The notes under the pieces are model-generated. The model was given only the letters and a program-made list of their open reading frames with translations. It did no database searches and was not told the DNA's origin. Below, piece after piece: positions 1 to 7,468 of a stretch of DNA of 38,150 nt. The DNA is from CAZUZS01 sp964624795 (lineage in GTDB: Bacteria > Calditrichota > Calditrichia > RBG-13-44-9): assembly GCA_964624795.1 (NCBI GenBank), contig CAZUZS010000049.1, forward strand, positions 1 to 38,150, written 5' to 3'. Each line of letters starts with the position of its first letter. Position 1 is the stretch's first letter. The position numbers and the translations under genes are program-made.

Positions 1-49
1 GTGTTAATGAAACAGGAATGTTATTAACACCCTGCTTTTAGCGGGGTGT
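1..49. repeat. Two overlapping, mutually exclusive inverted repeats
   Basis: GTGTTAAT (1-8) is the exact reverse complement of ATTAACAC (23-30), and the pairing can extend by two more pairs including a G-T. A second stem pairs 27-35 with 41-49 (nine pairs including one G-T wobble, loop TTTTA). The two stems share bases 27-30, so only one can form at a time. No gene is visible next to them on the left because the window starts here. They may be a terminator or attenuator of an unseen gene, or the edge of a dispersed palindromic repeat. The structure is seen; any role is inferred. Confidence 0.45.
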
Positions 50-367
50 ACTAAAACTCAAGTATTTACAAATTAACCGCTTCAGCGGTTTTAAAAGCAT
101 GATGCGCTATTTAATTAGCACAACGGGTTAATTTACCTCTTATTAATTTCTTAGCCTAAAGCTGAACGAAAGGGCACAAATGGAGCGTAGCGGAATTTGC
201 GTTCATTTTGGGCGATGTGTTAAGACATCCAAATTATTTCACAGTCTCCATCAACGCATTCAATACTAACACCTTGCTTTGACGTAAGCTTTTGAAAATC
301 AGAAATACCCGATTCGAGACATCTTCACTTTGGCGCCGGTATTAAATAATAGCCACACAGCCAACAA
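50..367. other. Intergenic stretch with small hairpins, no gene seen
   Basis: No convincing reading frame was found. A compact hairpin AACCGC-TTCA-GCGGTT lies at 75-90 and is followed by TT and AAAA. A further stem-prone segment at about 169-206 pairs TGAACG and CAAAT on the left with ATTTGCGTTCA on the right, with a bulge. GATGT/ACATC at 214-229 forms another small stem. Such dense short palindromes suggest a remnant of a dispersed repeat or a structured RNA, but no family was recognised. Confidence 0.4.
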
Positions 368-2590
368 CTAAAGCCGCAATGTGGATTTTTGCAGCCGTCC
401 GCCGTTCTTGCTCATCACCTTTGTAATCTGCTTGCGGATCTGGTCCATCTGGAACGGCTTTTCGATCACGCCATCGATCACTTTATTCGACTCCATGAAC
501 TTGCGATCCAACTGGTTCCAGCCGGTGATCAGGAAAACCGGGATATTGGCATCCAGTGATTTCACCCGCCTGGCCAATTCGTAACCGTTCAAGCCGGGCA
601 TACTCAGATCGGTCAGCACGACATCGCACTGGTATTTCTGAAATTTCAGGATGGCATCCTCGGCACTGGTCGCCATGGTTACTTCGCATCCCTCGTCTTC
701 CAGCATTTCGGCCAGGGTCTCGCGCACCACGCCCTCATCATCTACCAGCAGCACTTTGTACATGAAGTCAGTAACAACCGTCCTGCTTTCCGAGCTTAAC
801 AAACCGTCCTCTTTAACTGCAGGAAGCTCGATCATAAAAATGGAACCTTTGTTTGGTATGGAATCGACATAAATTTTGCCGTTGTGTTTGGCGATGATTT
901 CCGCAGCAATACTTAATCCCAAACCGTTGCCTTTCTCTCCTTTGGTGGAAAAGAACGGCTCAAATATCTTTTCCCGGACCTGCTCGGAAATTCCCATTCC
1001 AGTGTCGCTAACGAAGATAAGAACTTCGTCTTCTTTGAGGGTGGTCTGAATGGAGAGCTGCCCGCCTTTGGGCATGGCGTCCAGCGCATTATTGATGAGA
1101 TTCAACAGCACTTCCCGCAGCGCGGAGGCATCTCCCACTACCGGGTAAACCCTTCCCAGGCTTAGCTTCAAATCGTATGTCAAACCTCGGGACTGCGCCT
1201 CGCGCTCGAAACGCGGACGCGCTATTTCCACTACTTCCTGTACCAGTTCGTTAATGTTCAGCGGCCCCTGCGGTGTTACCTGATCTTTCTGGGTTTTTAC
1301 GCTCTGCAGCCTCTTCACTGCCTGCGCGCCGTCGGATGCTGCCTTCTCGATCATCCTGATATCTTTAATCAAAGCCGGATCGCGCATTTTTTTCTGCAGC
1401 ATCTGGCTTTTGCCCAGAATAACGCTCAGAATATTATTCAAATGATGGGCAGAACCGCTGGCCAATTCTCCCACCATCTTCATCTCTTCCAGGTGCTTCA
1501 TGTAGGCTTCGTATTTGTTCTTGCGCTCCAGCAGCGATTTCTTTTCGATCAATTGCACCAGCATGTAAGAAACGAACCGGTAAAGCTGCAACTCTTCGTG
1601 CGGCGGCTGATCGTCTTTGCGCTGAAATGCTGTGATCCAAACACCATAGTAAGAACGCTCGATGACAAACGGAAATATAATCGCCGAATTCAGAGGCAAA
1701 TCCTTGAAAGCATCTTTGAATACGGAATTCAGGGGATGGGAAAGGAGCTGCCGGTGCCAGTAGAGAAACTCGGCATTCGCGAAAACATCTTCCCGCAAGT
1801 TGAACAATCCGTTCATCAGTTCCAGGCCCAACCGGGACAGATCCTCTTTTTGAAACCGCTCGCCCAGTAGCCTCCATTTGTTATGATACTGGCTGCGCAG
1901 GAAAATTCCCGTATAGTTGATATCGGTTTGCTGCAGCACCGACTCCAGCAGGTGAGCCATTACATTTTTAACGGAATTTTTATTGAGTCCGCTGGGCAGC
2001 ACTTTTTCGAAGATTTTGTACGAACCGTTTTTTTCAACAATGTAATCGTACAGGTAGATGTTCTCCATGGCAAAGCTGGCAACATCTGTTACCGCAGACA
2101 TGAATTGCTTGTCCTGCAAGCGCAGGTAGCGCTCGGGATTTTCATCCCACACCACCGCCATGCCCAGCACCTTACCCCGCACCACCATCGGGATACCCAG
2201 CCAGGAGCTCGCCGGGATATTGACATCCCTCACCCCAAGATTGTCGCAAAACTGCCGGTAATTATTGGTGAGAACAATCTGTTGCTGCTCCAGCACATAG
2301 TTATAGATGGTATTGGTTTCGGTAAACTCCTCCACCGGGCTCACCTTGCCGGTTTTCTCGTTATGGACAAATTTTACCAGGCGCTGGTGATTATGCCACA
2401 GGATGAATTCGATATTCTGGTTCACATATATTTTGCGCAGTTCTTCATAAAAAGCGCCGATGATGCTCTTGAAATCCCTGGCCCGGAATATTCGCTTGCT
2501 GAAATCCGCGAAATACTCCAGCAGCAAATTTGTGCCCTCAATATTATCCAATAAAATGTTGAGGGATGAATAGAACTTTTCAGTTTTCAT
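368..2590 (-). CDS. Hybrid sensor histidine kinase (GAF-GAF-HisKA-HATPase-REC)
   Basis: A cytoplasmic-looking two-component sensor of 740 residues counted from ATG 2590; an in-frame TTG at 2605 gives only five more residues and has no better ribosome site. There are no membrane segments or signal peptide. Residues about 45-190 and 210-355 look like two GAF-type sensory domains. A dimerisation/phosphoacceptor region follows with the H-box SGSAHHLNNILSV (His382, then a second His where the family usually has Asp or Glu). The ATPase domain has an N-box LINNALDAMP, a G1 box SDTGMGIS, an F box FEPFFST and a G2 box GNGLGLS. The C-terminus is a receiver domain with acidic pocket VDDE, phosphoacceptor Asp661 (LTDLSMPG) and a KPF lysine. 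No output regulator gene lies next to it, so the phosphorelay partner is unknown. It lies 31 bases downstream of the carbonic-anhydrase-like gene, probably in the same transcript. Confidence 0.9.
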   Translation of the reverse strand: MKTEKFYSSLNILLDNIEGTNLLLEYFADFSKRIFRARDFKSIIGAFYEELRKIYVNQNIEFILWHNHQRLVKFVHNEKTGKVSPVEEFTETNTIYNYVLEQQQIVLTNNYRQFCDNLGVRDVNIPASSWLGIPMVVRGKVLGMAVVWDENPERYLRLQDKQFMSAVTDVASFAMENIYLYDYIVEKNGSYKIFEKVLPSGLNKNSVKNVMAHLLESVLQQTDINYTGIFLRSQYHNKWRLLGERFQKEDLSRLGLELMNGLFNLREDVFANAEFLYWHRQLLSHPLNSVFKDAFKDLPLNSAIIFPFVIERSYYGVWITAFQRKDDQPPHEELQLYRFVSYMLVQLIEKKSLLERKNKYEAYMKHLEEMKMVGELASGSAHHLNNILSVILGKSQMLQKKMRDPALIKDIRMIEKAASDGAQAVKRLQSVKTQKDQVTPQGPLNINELVQEVVEIARPRFEREAQSRGLTYDLKLSLGRVYPVVGDASALREVLLNLINNALDAMPKGGQLSIQTTLKEDEVLIFVSDTGMGISEQVREKIFEPFFSTKGEKGNGLGLSIAAEIIAKHNGKIYVDSIPNKGSIFMIELPAVKEDGLLSSESRTVVTDFMYKVLLVDDEGVVRETLAEMLEDEGCEVTMATSAEDAILKFQKYQCDVVLTDLSMPGLNGYELARRVKSLDANIPVFLITGWNQLDRKFMESNKVIDGVIEKPFQMDQIRKQITKVMSKNGGRLQKSTLRL

Positions 2591-2621
2591 TGGTGACTCT
2601 ATCAATTTATAGGATAAAAAA

Positions 2622-3137
2622 CTACCTCTTCAATTTTTTCTGCAGGTACGCCGCTCCCAAAGCCACGTAGGCCTGCGCGTTCAGCCGGATTTCTTCTTTC
2701 ATTACATCGGTTGTTTGTTTCATGACTTTTCCCGGGATGCCGAAAACAACCGAACCGGCTGGAATAGCCCTGTTTTCCATCACAATCGCTCCGGCACCAA
2801 TGATTGAATATTCACCAATCCGGGAATTATTCAACAACACCGATTGAATGGCAACAATGCAGTAATCGCCGACAGTGGCGCCATGCACAACCGCCCCGTG
2901 TCCTACGGTAACATTATTCCCGATAAGTGTCGGCACATCCGTATCCACATGAACAACGGCATTTTCCTGTATACTGGTGTTTTCGCCGATTTCAACCGGG
3001 GCCATGTCGCCCCGGATAACAGCCCCATCCCAAACACTTGAATGTGCTCCTATTTTTACTTTGCCATAAATATGCGCGCCGGGTGCAATGTAGACCGTTG
3101 GGTGAATTTCAATTTCATCTTCAATTCGGTATTCCAT
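2622..3137 (-). CDS. Gamma carbonic anhydrase-like hexapeptide-repeat protein
   Basis: A 171-residue left-handed beta-helix protein of the YrdA/PaaY/gamma-carbonic anhydrase family, predicted to form a trimer. Hexapeptide repeats run from about residue 10 to 145. The conserved signature is present: RGD (Arg42, Asp44) and the three presumptive zinc histidines His63 (NAVVHVD), His80 and His85 (GHGAVVHG). Length matches bacterial family members. The family includes true carbonic anhydrases, carnitine-pathway proteins and members with no proven activity, so catalysis of CO2 hydration is inferred. The repeat following the zinc site reads IVAIQSVLLNNSRIG, slightly diverged from the usual glycine-rich form. 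Start ATG 3137 has AGAGG seven bases upstream. It is the first gene of a two-gene unit with the histidine kinase. Confidence 0.88.
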   Translation of the reverse strand: MEYRIEDEIEIHPTVYIAPGAHIYGKVKIGAHSSVWDGAVIRGDMAPVEIGENTSIQENAVVHVDTDVPTLIGNNVTVGHGAVVHGATVGDYCIVAIQSVLLNNSRIGEYSIIGAGAIVMENRAIPAGSVVFGIPGKVMKQTTDVMKEEIRLNAQAYVALGAAYLQKKLKR

Positions 3138-3178
3138 CCGCGCGCCTCTGTAAAAATATGCACTAATCCTCAGAGTAT

Positions 3179-3207
3179 ATTATACGGCATAAAATTAAAT
3201 AAATCAA
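3179..3207 (-). promoter_or_regulatory. Sigma70-like promoter for the carbonic anhydrase/kinase unit
   Basis: Read on the minus strand, TTGATT (3207-3202) and a perfect TATAAT (3184-3179) are separated by exactly 17 bases. The -10 lies about 42 bases before ATG 3137, leaving a leader with a good ribosome site. Seen in sequence; activity is inferred. Confidence 0.6.
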
Positions 3208-3400
3208 GATGAAACATCTATTAACAATATTCCGAAACGCTACGGGGAGTCCGCGAAATAGCACAATATATCCTTCCCGGGGCATTTTCCCCGGCGAGCG
3301 ATAGAGAGCGATCCACGACCATCTGAGAACCAATTCCCTGCAAATTGACAGTTTCCCGGACAAAGCTTGTTAAAGAATATGCAAAGAGGTTAATTTTGTC
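3208..3400. other. Intergenic region between divergent genes
   Basis: No gene is visible between the divergently transcribed carbonic anhydrase-like gene and the secreted-protein gene (3138-3456 in full). It contains one compact palindrome, CCGGGG-CATTTT-CCCCGG at 3277-3294, without a T-run. Confidence 0.4.
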
Positions 3401-3429
3401 TTGAATATCAGGACACCGAAACTTAAATT
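3401..3429 (+). promoter_or_regulatory. Possible promoter of the secreted-protein gene
   Basis: TTGAAT (3401-3406) and TAAATT (3424-3429) are 17 bases apart and lie just upstream of the GGAGG ribosome site of the gene starting at 3457. The match to the sigma70 consensus is moderate. Confidence 0.3.
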
Positions 3430-3456
3430 AAACAAAATTAAACAGTGGAGGAAGCT

Positions 3457-4440
3457 ATGACAAAATATTTACTGTTCCTGGCCGTTTGCACAACTTTGCT
3501 TTTCAGCCTTTCCGTGGCCCAGACAAATCTGTATACTGAAACGTTTGCCAACGGATCGGCACAGAATGTTTGGTACCCGGGATTTAATGGAAATAACATG
3601 GAAGTTGAATTTCTCTCCGGCAATCCCAGCGGCGATGGGTGGGTTGGTAAACTGGGAAATGACCTGTCCGGCGGCGGGGTTGGCCTGAGCTACAGTGGCG
3701 CCCCTACTTTTGGTGATTTCTACCTGGAAGCCCAGGTTTACATTCCGGTTGGCGAAGGCACATATTACGGGCTTGAATTCCGGATCGACTCCACGGGATT
3801 ATCATCCGGCTATCAGTTCATTGCCAGAGCCTCGGCATCGACCTTACGATTCCGGGCCAGAACCGAAGCTGTTACGCCAATACCGGTTGTTCGGGAATGG
3901 AGCAGCTCTGAGATACCGGGTGGCTATCCCACCACCAGTGGTTGGCATAAAATGGCAGTTCGGGCAGTTGGTGATCAATTCTGGTTCTATTTCGATGACC
4001 AGGAATTACCGGATTCTCCAATAACCGACGCTTCATTCAGCAGTGGATTCATTGGCGGCTATGTTTGGGATTTTATGTTGGCACCCATTTATCTCTATAT
4101 TGACGATATCATAGTGAACACCGCCAGCTCCGCAATCGGAGAACCGGCAAGCGGCGTGGCTACTGATTTTCAGCTTTACCAGAATTTCCCAAATCCGTTC
4201 AATCCCACAACCACAATTGCATTTGATCTTCCCACCAGCGATGCAGTGCAGGTCACCGTTTTTAACAGCCTGGGACAGGGTGTAAAGTCCCTTGTTAGCG
4301 GCACGATGACTGCGGGTAATCACCAACTGGTGTGGGACGGACGAAACAATTTAGGGCAGGAAGTTCCCGCCGGCGTTTATTACTACCAGTTGAAATCGGC
4401 AAGCTTCAGTGAAACGCGCAAGATGTTGCTCATAAAATAG
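3457..4440 (+). CDS. Secreted protein with FlgD-like/T9SS-like C-terminal domain
   Basis: A 327-residue exported protein. ATG 3457 is preferred over an in-frame GTG at 3445 because GGAGG lies just before the ATG and the ATG gives a clean signal peptide (hydrophobic core LLFLAVCTTLLFSLSVAQ, likely cleaved after SVA or VAQ). Residues about 22-225 are rich in beta strand and aromatic residues with WVGKLGND and FYFDDQELP, resembling a concanavalin-like/LamG jelly roll, but no specific family was recognised. The last ~85 residues are an FlgD-like Ig fold or type A sorting-like domain: YQNFPNPFNPTTTIAF, then VFNSLGQ, GNHQLVWDGRN, PAGVYYYQL and a lysine-rich end. In the FCB group such tails direct outer-membrane export and surface attachment or release. 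It stands alone between two intergenic spaces. Substrate or ligand unknown. Confidence 0.82.
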   Translation: MTKYLLFLAVCTTLLFSLSVAQTNLYTETFANGSAQNVWYPGFNGNNMEVEFLSGNPSGDGWVGKLGNDLSGGGVGLSYSGAPTFGDFYLEAQVYIPVGEGTYYGLEFRIDSTGLSSGYQFIARASASTLRFRARTEAVTPIPVVREWSSSEIPGGYPTTSGWHKMAVRAVGDQFWFYFDDQELPDSPITDASFSSGFIGGYVWDFMLAPIYLYIDDIIVNTASSAIGEPASGVATDFQLYQNFPNPFNPTTTIAFDLPTSDAVQVTVFNSLGQGVKSLVSGTMTAGNHQLVWDGRNNLGQEVPAGVYYYQLKSASFSETRKMLLIK

Positions 4441-4540
4441 GGACAATATTCTTAAAAATTGTAATTTTGCGCATGAGGCCGGTTGACTTATTCACCTCGT
4501 TCCACTGAGCAAAGTCCGAAACAAAAGTAGCCGATATTTT

Positions 4541-4574
4541 CAAATCTCCCGGGCGTGACAACCCGGGGGATTTG
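4541..4574 (+). terminator. Strong hairpin, possible terminator without a T-run
   Basis: Bases 4541-4553 pair with 4562-4574 over 13 positions (one T-G wobble, with CCCGGG on both arms), loop CGTGACAA. It lies 100 bases downstream of the secreted-protein stop and 200 bases upstream of the protease gene. There is no T-tract after the stem, so intrinsic termination would be atypical; a stabilising hairpin or binding site is also possible. The rest of 4441-4769 holds no recognisable gene. Confidence 0.45.
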
Positions 4575-4769
4575 GGCAAACGTCTTCAACCACGAATTTT
4601 CAACTTGTTAAAGAGCCCGATAATCTTCTGCTCTCCGGATGATCGATTTAAATTGAAAATTTGAAAAAATTGTGATCGACAAAGCGATTCATTTTGAGAA
4701 TGCGAGGCAGCGGGGATTTCCGGTTCAATACCATATTTTCAATTGACAAAAACACTTCCGGGATATAGA

Positions 4770-7433
4770 ATGAAAATTTATCAAACCATATTGATCTTAT
4801 TTCTGGCATCTTTGCCTCTTCTTCTCTTTGCTCAGGACGAACAATTATTCTCGTCCGGTGAAATTTATGTGAAGCTTTCACATCCTCTGGCGAAAGACCA
4901 CCAACACCATTTTCTCCTGGATTCCGATTTGGCAAAACTGTTTGCAGCCAACTCAATCGACCGGATCAGGCAGGTGTTTCCTGAAATCCGAGCTGTAGAT
5001 CTTCTCCCCGGTATGGAAAATATTTATCGCATCAAGTTACATAATCCGGATTTATTGGAGAAAACCCTGAACAATCTTTCCGCAAGCCCTGATGTTGAAT
5101 ATGCTGAACCGGTGCCTGTCAGGCAGCTTTTCGATATTCCCAATGATCCGTTTTGGAATTCGCAATATCATCTGGCATTGCTCCAGGTGGATTCAGCACG
5201 TGATATTCATAGCGGGGACCCCGGCGTTGCCATTGCGGTTATTGATGGTGGTGTGAATTACCTCCACCCCGACCTGCGGCCGGATATTTGGGTTAACGCT
5301 GCCGAGGATGTGGATGGCGACGGCTTCCTTTCGCCGGCCGACAACGACAGTACAGATGCCGATGGAAACGGGTTTATCGATGACGTCATCGGCTGGGATT
5401 TCGTAAACATACCGGGACAGGGATTTGCCGGCGAGGATGATTCTCTTGCCGACAACGATCCCATGGATTTTGGCGGGCACGGCACCCATTGCGCCGGGGA
5501 TGCAGCCGCGGCAACCAACAATGGAATCGGAATCGCATCGGTGGGAGGAAATTCCAATATCATGTGTGTTCGCGCCGGAATGACCGCCTCTAACGGCATG
5601 GGTTACATTTACTACAGTGTGGAAGGAATCTACTATGCAGCCGCCAATGGTGCACGGGTGATCAGCATGAGCTACGGAGGAAGCACCCCTTCCAATACTG
5701 AACAGTTGGCAATCGATTTCGCTTACAACCGTGGAGTTGTATGCGTGGCGGCCGCCGGAAACGATAACAGCAATAGCCCGCAATATCCGGCCAATTATAA
5801 TCATGTTATTGCGGTAGCTGCTACCAATCAGGACGATCATAAAGCGGATTTCTCAAACTACGGTAGTTGGATTGACGTCAGCGCACCGGGCGTGGATATT
5901 TATTCCACCACACCGGGCGGTTATGGAAATATGAGCGGCACTTCGATGGCAACCCCCATCGTGGCCGGCCTTGCGGGGCTTACTGCGGCTATGTTCCCCA
6001 CATACCTGGCAGATCAACTGGTGGAGCGCATTCAATCGAACTGCGACAGCATCGATCATTTGAATCCAATCTACGCAGGCCAATTGGGGGCAGGCAGGGT
6101 AAATGCTTTCAGAACCCTGGATAAGGTGGTCCGGGTTCTCAAATATTCGGTTATTGACACTGCAACGGGAAACGGAAACGGCCGGCTGGATTTTGGGGAA
6201 AATGCCGGACTTGTCCTCACCTTAAAGAACACCTACGAACCCGTTACGAATGTAACTGTGACATTGCACAGCAATACCGCTGCCCTCACCTTTCAGGACA
6301 GTATTGCTGGGTTTGGGAATCTTGCTTTGCAGGATACCGCCAGGAACCCGGGTGATCCGTTCGCGCTTTCAGTTGCATCGGACAGCAGCCTGACCGCCGT
6401 CGAAATAAAGGTCGAGGTCACGGCCGATGGCGGCTACCAATATCAAAAAATTCTGAAACTTCCGGTCGGCCAGCGGGATATCCTGGTGGTGAATGATGAT
6501 GAACCAACCGGTTCTACCAAGATCGGCTATTATGCCGATGCGCTGGATTCGCTGCAGAGAAACTACGATGTTTGGGACGTGCGGCAGCAGGGCTTGCCGG
6601 GAGCCGCCGAGCAAAACTACCGGATTATCATCTGGTACACCGGCGAGGCCACGCAAAATGTGCTGACAGCCGGAGAACAACAATTCCTTCAGGATTTTCT
6701 TGATGACGGCGGCAAGCTTTTTCTTACCGGGCAAAATATCGGCTACGATCTGGTGGAGCAGCAGAATGGTGCAGCCTTTTTCCAAAACTACCTGCATGCT
6801 GGTTATGTGCAGGATGATGCCAACGATTTTGCCCTTAGCGGCCTGCCAAACGATCCGATCAGCGCCGGGCAGCAGTTCATCATTCTGGGCTCTGGCGGTG
6901 CAAATAACCAGGACAGCCCGGATATCATTACTGCAGAATCACCGGCGCAGGCTTCCATTGTTTACGACCTCCAAAATCCGGACAACCAGGCAGCCCTTTC
7001 TTTTAACGGATTTTATCAATTGGTGTATTTTTCTTTCGGGTGGGAGGGCATCAACGACCAGGGCGAAGCTAAGCGACATGAAGTAATGCGGCGCGTTCTG
7101 GACTGGTTGGAGCAACCAACCGGAATTCTTGATTTTTCAAGACACCCCATTCCGGTAACCGCCCAACTTTATCCGAATTTTCCCAATCCTTTCAATCCGG
7201 AAACAATTATCTCCTTCTCACTGCCCGGCTTCGAGGAAGTGCGGATTGAAATATTCAATACCCTGGGAGAAAAGGTCCGCGGGTTGCTGAATGCCAAGCT
7301 TGCAGGCGGTTTTCATGAAATAAAATGGAACGGGCTCGATGATGCCGGCAGAAGCTGTGCTTCCGGAGTTTACTATCTTCAGTTTCGCACAAAACAGTTT
7401 CTTCAGACTCAAAAATTGCTTTTATTACGCTAA
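4770..7433 (+). CDS. Secreted subtilisin-family (S8) serine protease with sorting-like tail
   Basis: An exported protease of 887 residues. Start ATG 4770 (MKIYQT) is chosen over TTG 4743 because it yields a typical signal peptide ending LLLFAQ. Residues ~25-125 look like an inhibitory propeptide (ending DVEYAEPVP). The S8 domain carries the full triad Asp159 (AVIDGGV), His237 (GGHGTHCAG) and Ser392 (MSGTSMATP), with oxyanion Asn331 (AAAGND). A calcium-loop-like insert with DVDGDG and DADGNG follows the Asp motif. After the catalytic domain come a beta-rich region and, at ~570-790, an alpha/beta segment (ILVVNDDE, IIIWYTGE, FLDDGGKLFLTGQNIG) resembling a ThuA/glutamine-amidotransferase-like fold. 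The C-terminus has the FlgD-like tail with NFPNPFNPE and GVYYLQF. The TonB-dependent receptor gene follows 35 bases later, suggesting co-transcription and a role in surface peptide processing or maturation. Substrate unknown. Confidence 0.92.
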   Translation: MKIYQTILILFLASLPLLLFAQDEQLFSSGEIYVKLSHPLAKDHQHHFLLDSDLAKLFAANSIDRIRQVFPEIRAVDLLPGMENIYRIKLHNPDLLEKTLNNLSASPDVEYAEPVPVRQLFDIPNDPFWNSQYHLALLQVDSARDIHSGDPGVAIAVIDGGVNYLHPDLRPDIWVNAAEDVDGDGFLSPADNDSTDADGNGFIDDVIGWDFVNIPGQGFAGEDDSLADNDPMDFGGHGTHCAGDAAAATNNGIGIASVGGNSNIMCVRAGMTASNGMGYIYYSVEGIYYAAANGARVISMSYGGSTPSNTEQLAIDFAYNRGVVCVAAAGNDNSNSPQYPANYNHVIAVAATNQDDHKADFSNYGSWIDVSAPGVDIYSTTPGGYGNMSGTSMATPIVAGLAGLTAAMFPTYLADQLVERIQSNCDSIDHLNPIYAGQLGAGRVNAFRTLDKVVRVLKYSVIDTATGNGNGRLDFGENAGLVLTLKNTYEPVTNVTVTLHSNTAALTFQDSIAGFGNLALQDTARNPGDPFALSVASDSSLTAVEIKVEVTADGGYQYQKILKLPVGQRDILVVNDDEPTGSTKIGYYADALDSLQRNYDVWDVRQQGLPGAAEQNYRIIIWYTGEATQNVLTAGEQQFLQDFLDDGGKLFLTGQNIGYDLVEQQNGAAFFQNYLHAGYVQDDANDFALSGLPNDPISAGQQFIILGSGGANNQDSPDIITAESPAQASIVYDLQNPDNQAALSFNGFYQLVYFSFGWEGINDQGEAKRHEVMRRVLDWLEQPTGILDFSRHPIPVTAQLYPNFPNPFNPETIISFSLPGFEEVRIEIFNTLGEKVRGLLNAKLAGGFHEIKWNGLDDAGRSCASGVYYLQFRTKQFLQTQKLLLLR

Positions 7434-7468
7434 GAGGGAGTAAATCCTATCGTTTCGAGGTAATATTT

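Noticed and set aside
169..230. Possible integron attC-like recombination site
   Set aside because: Near matches to the R-type boxes exist (GCCTAAA, GTTAAGA), but both miss a key base, the spacing is wrong, and no integrase or cassette is seen.
1883..2554. Plus-strand open frame of about 223 codons
   Set aside because: Antisense to the histidine kinase GAF region; a codon-bias shadow.
4743..4769. TTGACA with TATAGA as a promoter for the protease
   Set aside because: Spacing is 15 bases and the -10 would touch the start codon, leaving no leader; the TTG is also not a credible start.
5193..5840. Minus-strand open frame of about 215 codons
   Set aside because: Lies wholly antisense to the catalytic domain of the subtilisin-like protease and shows no domain of its own.
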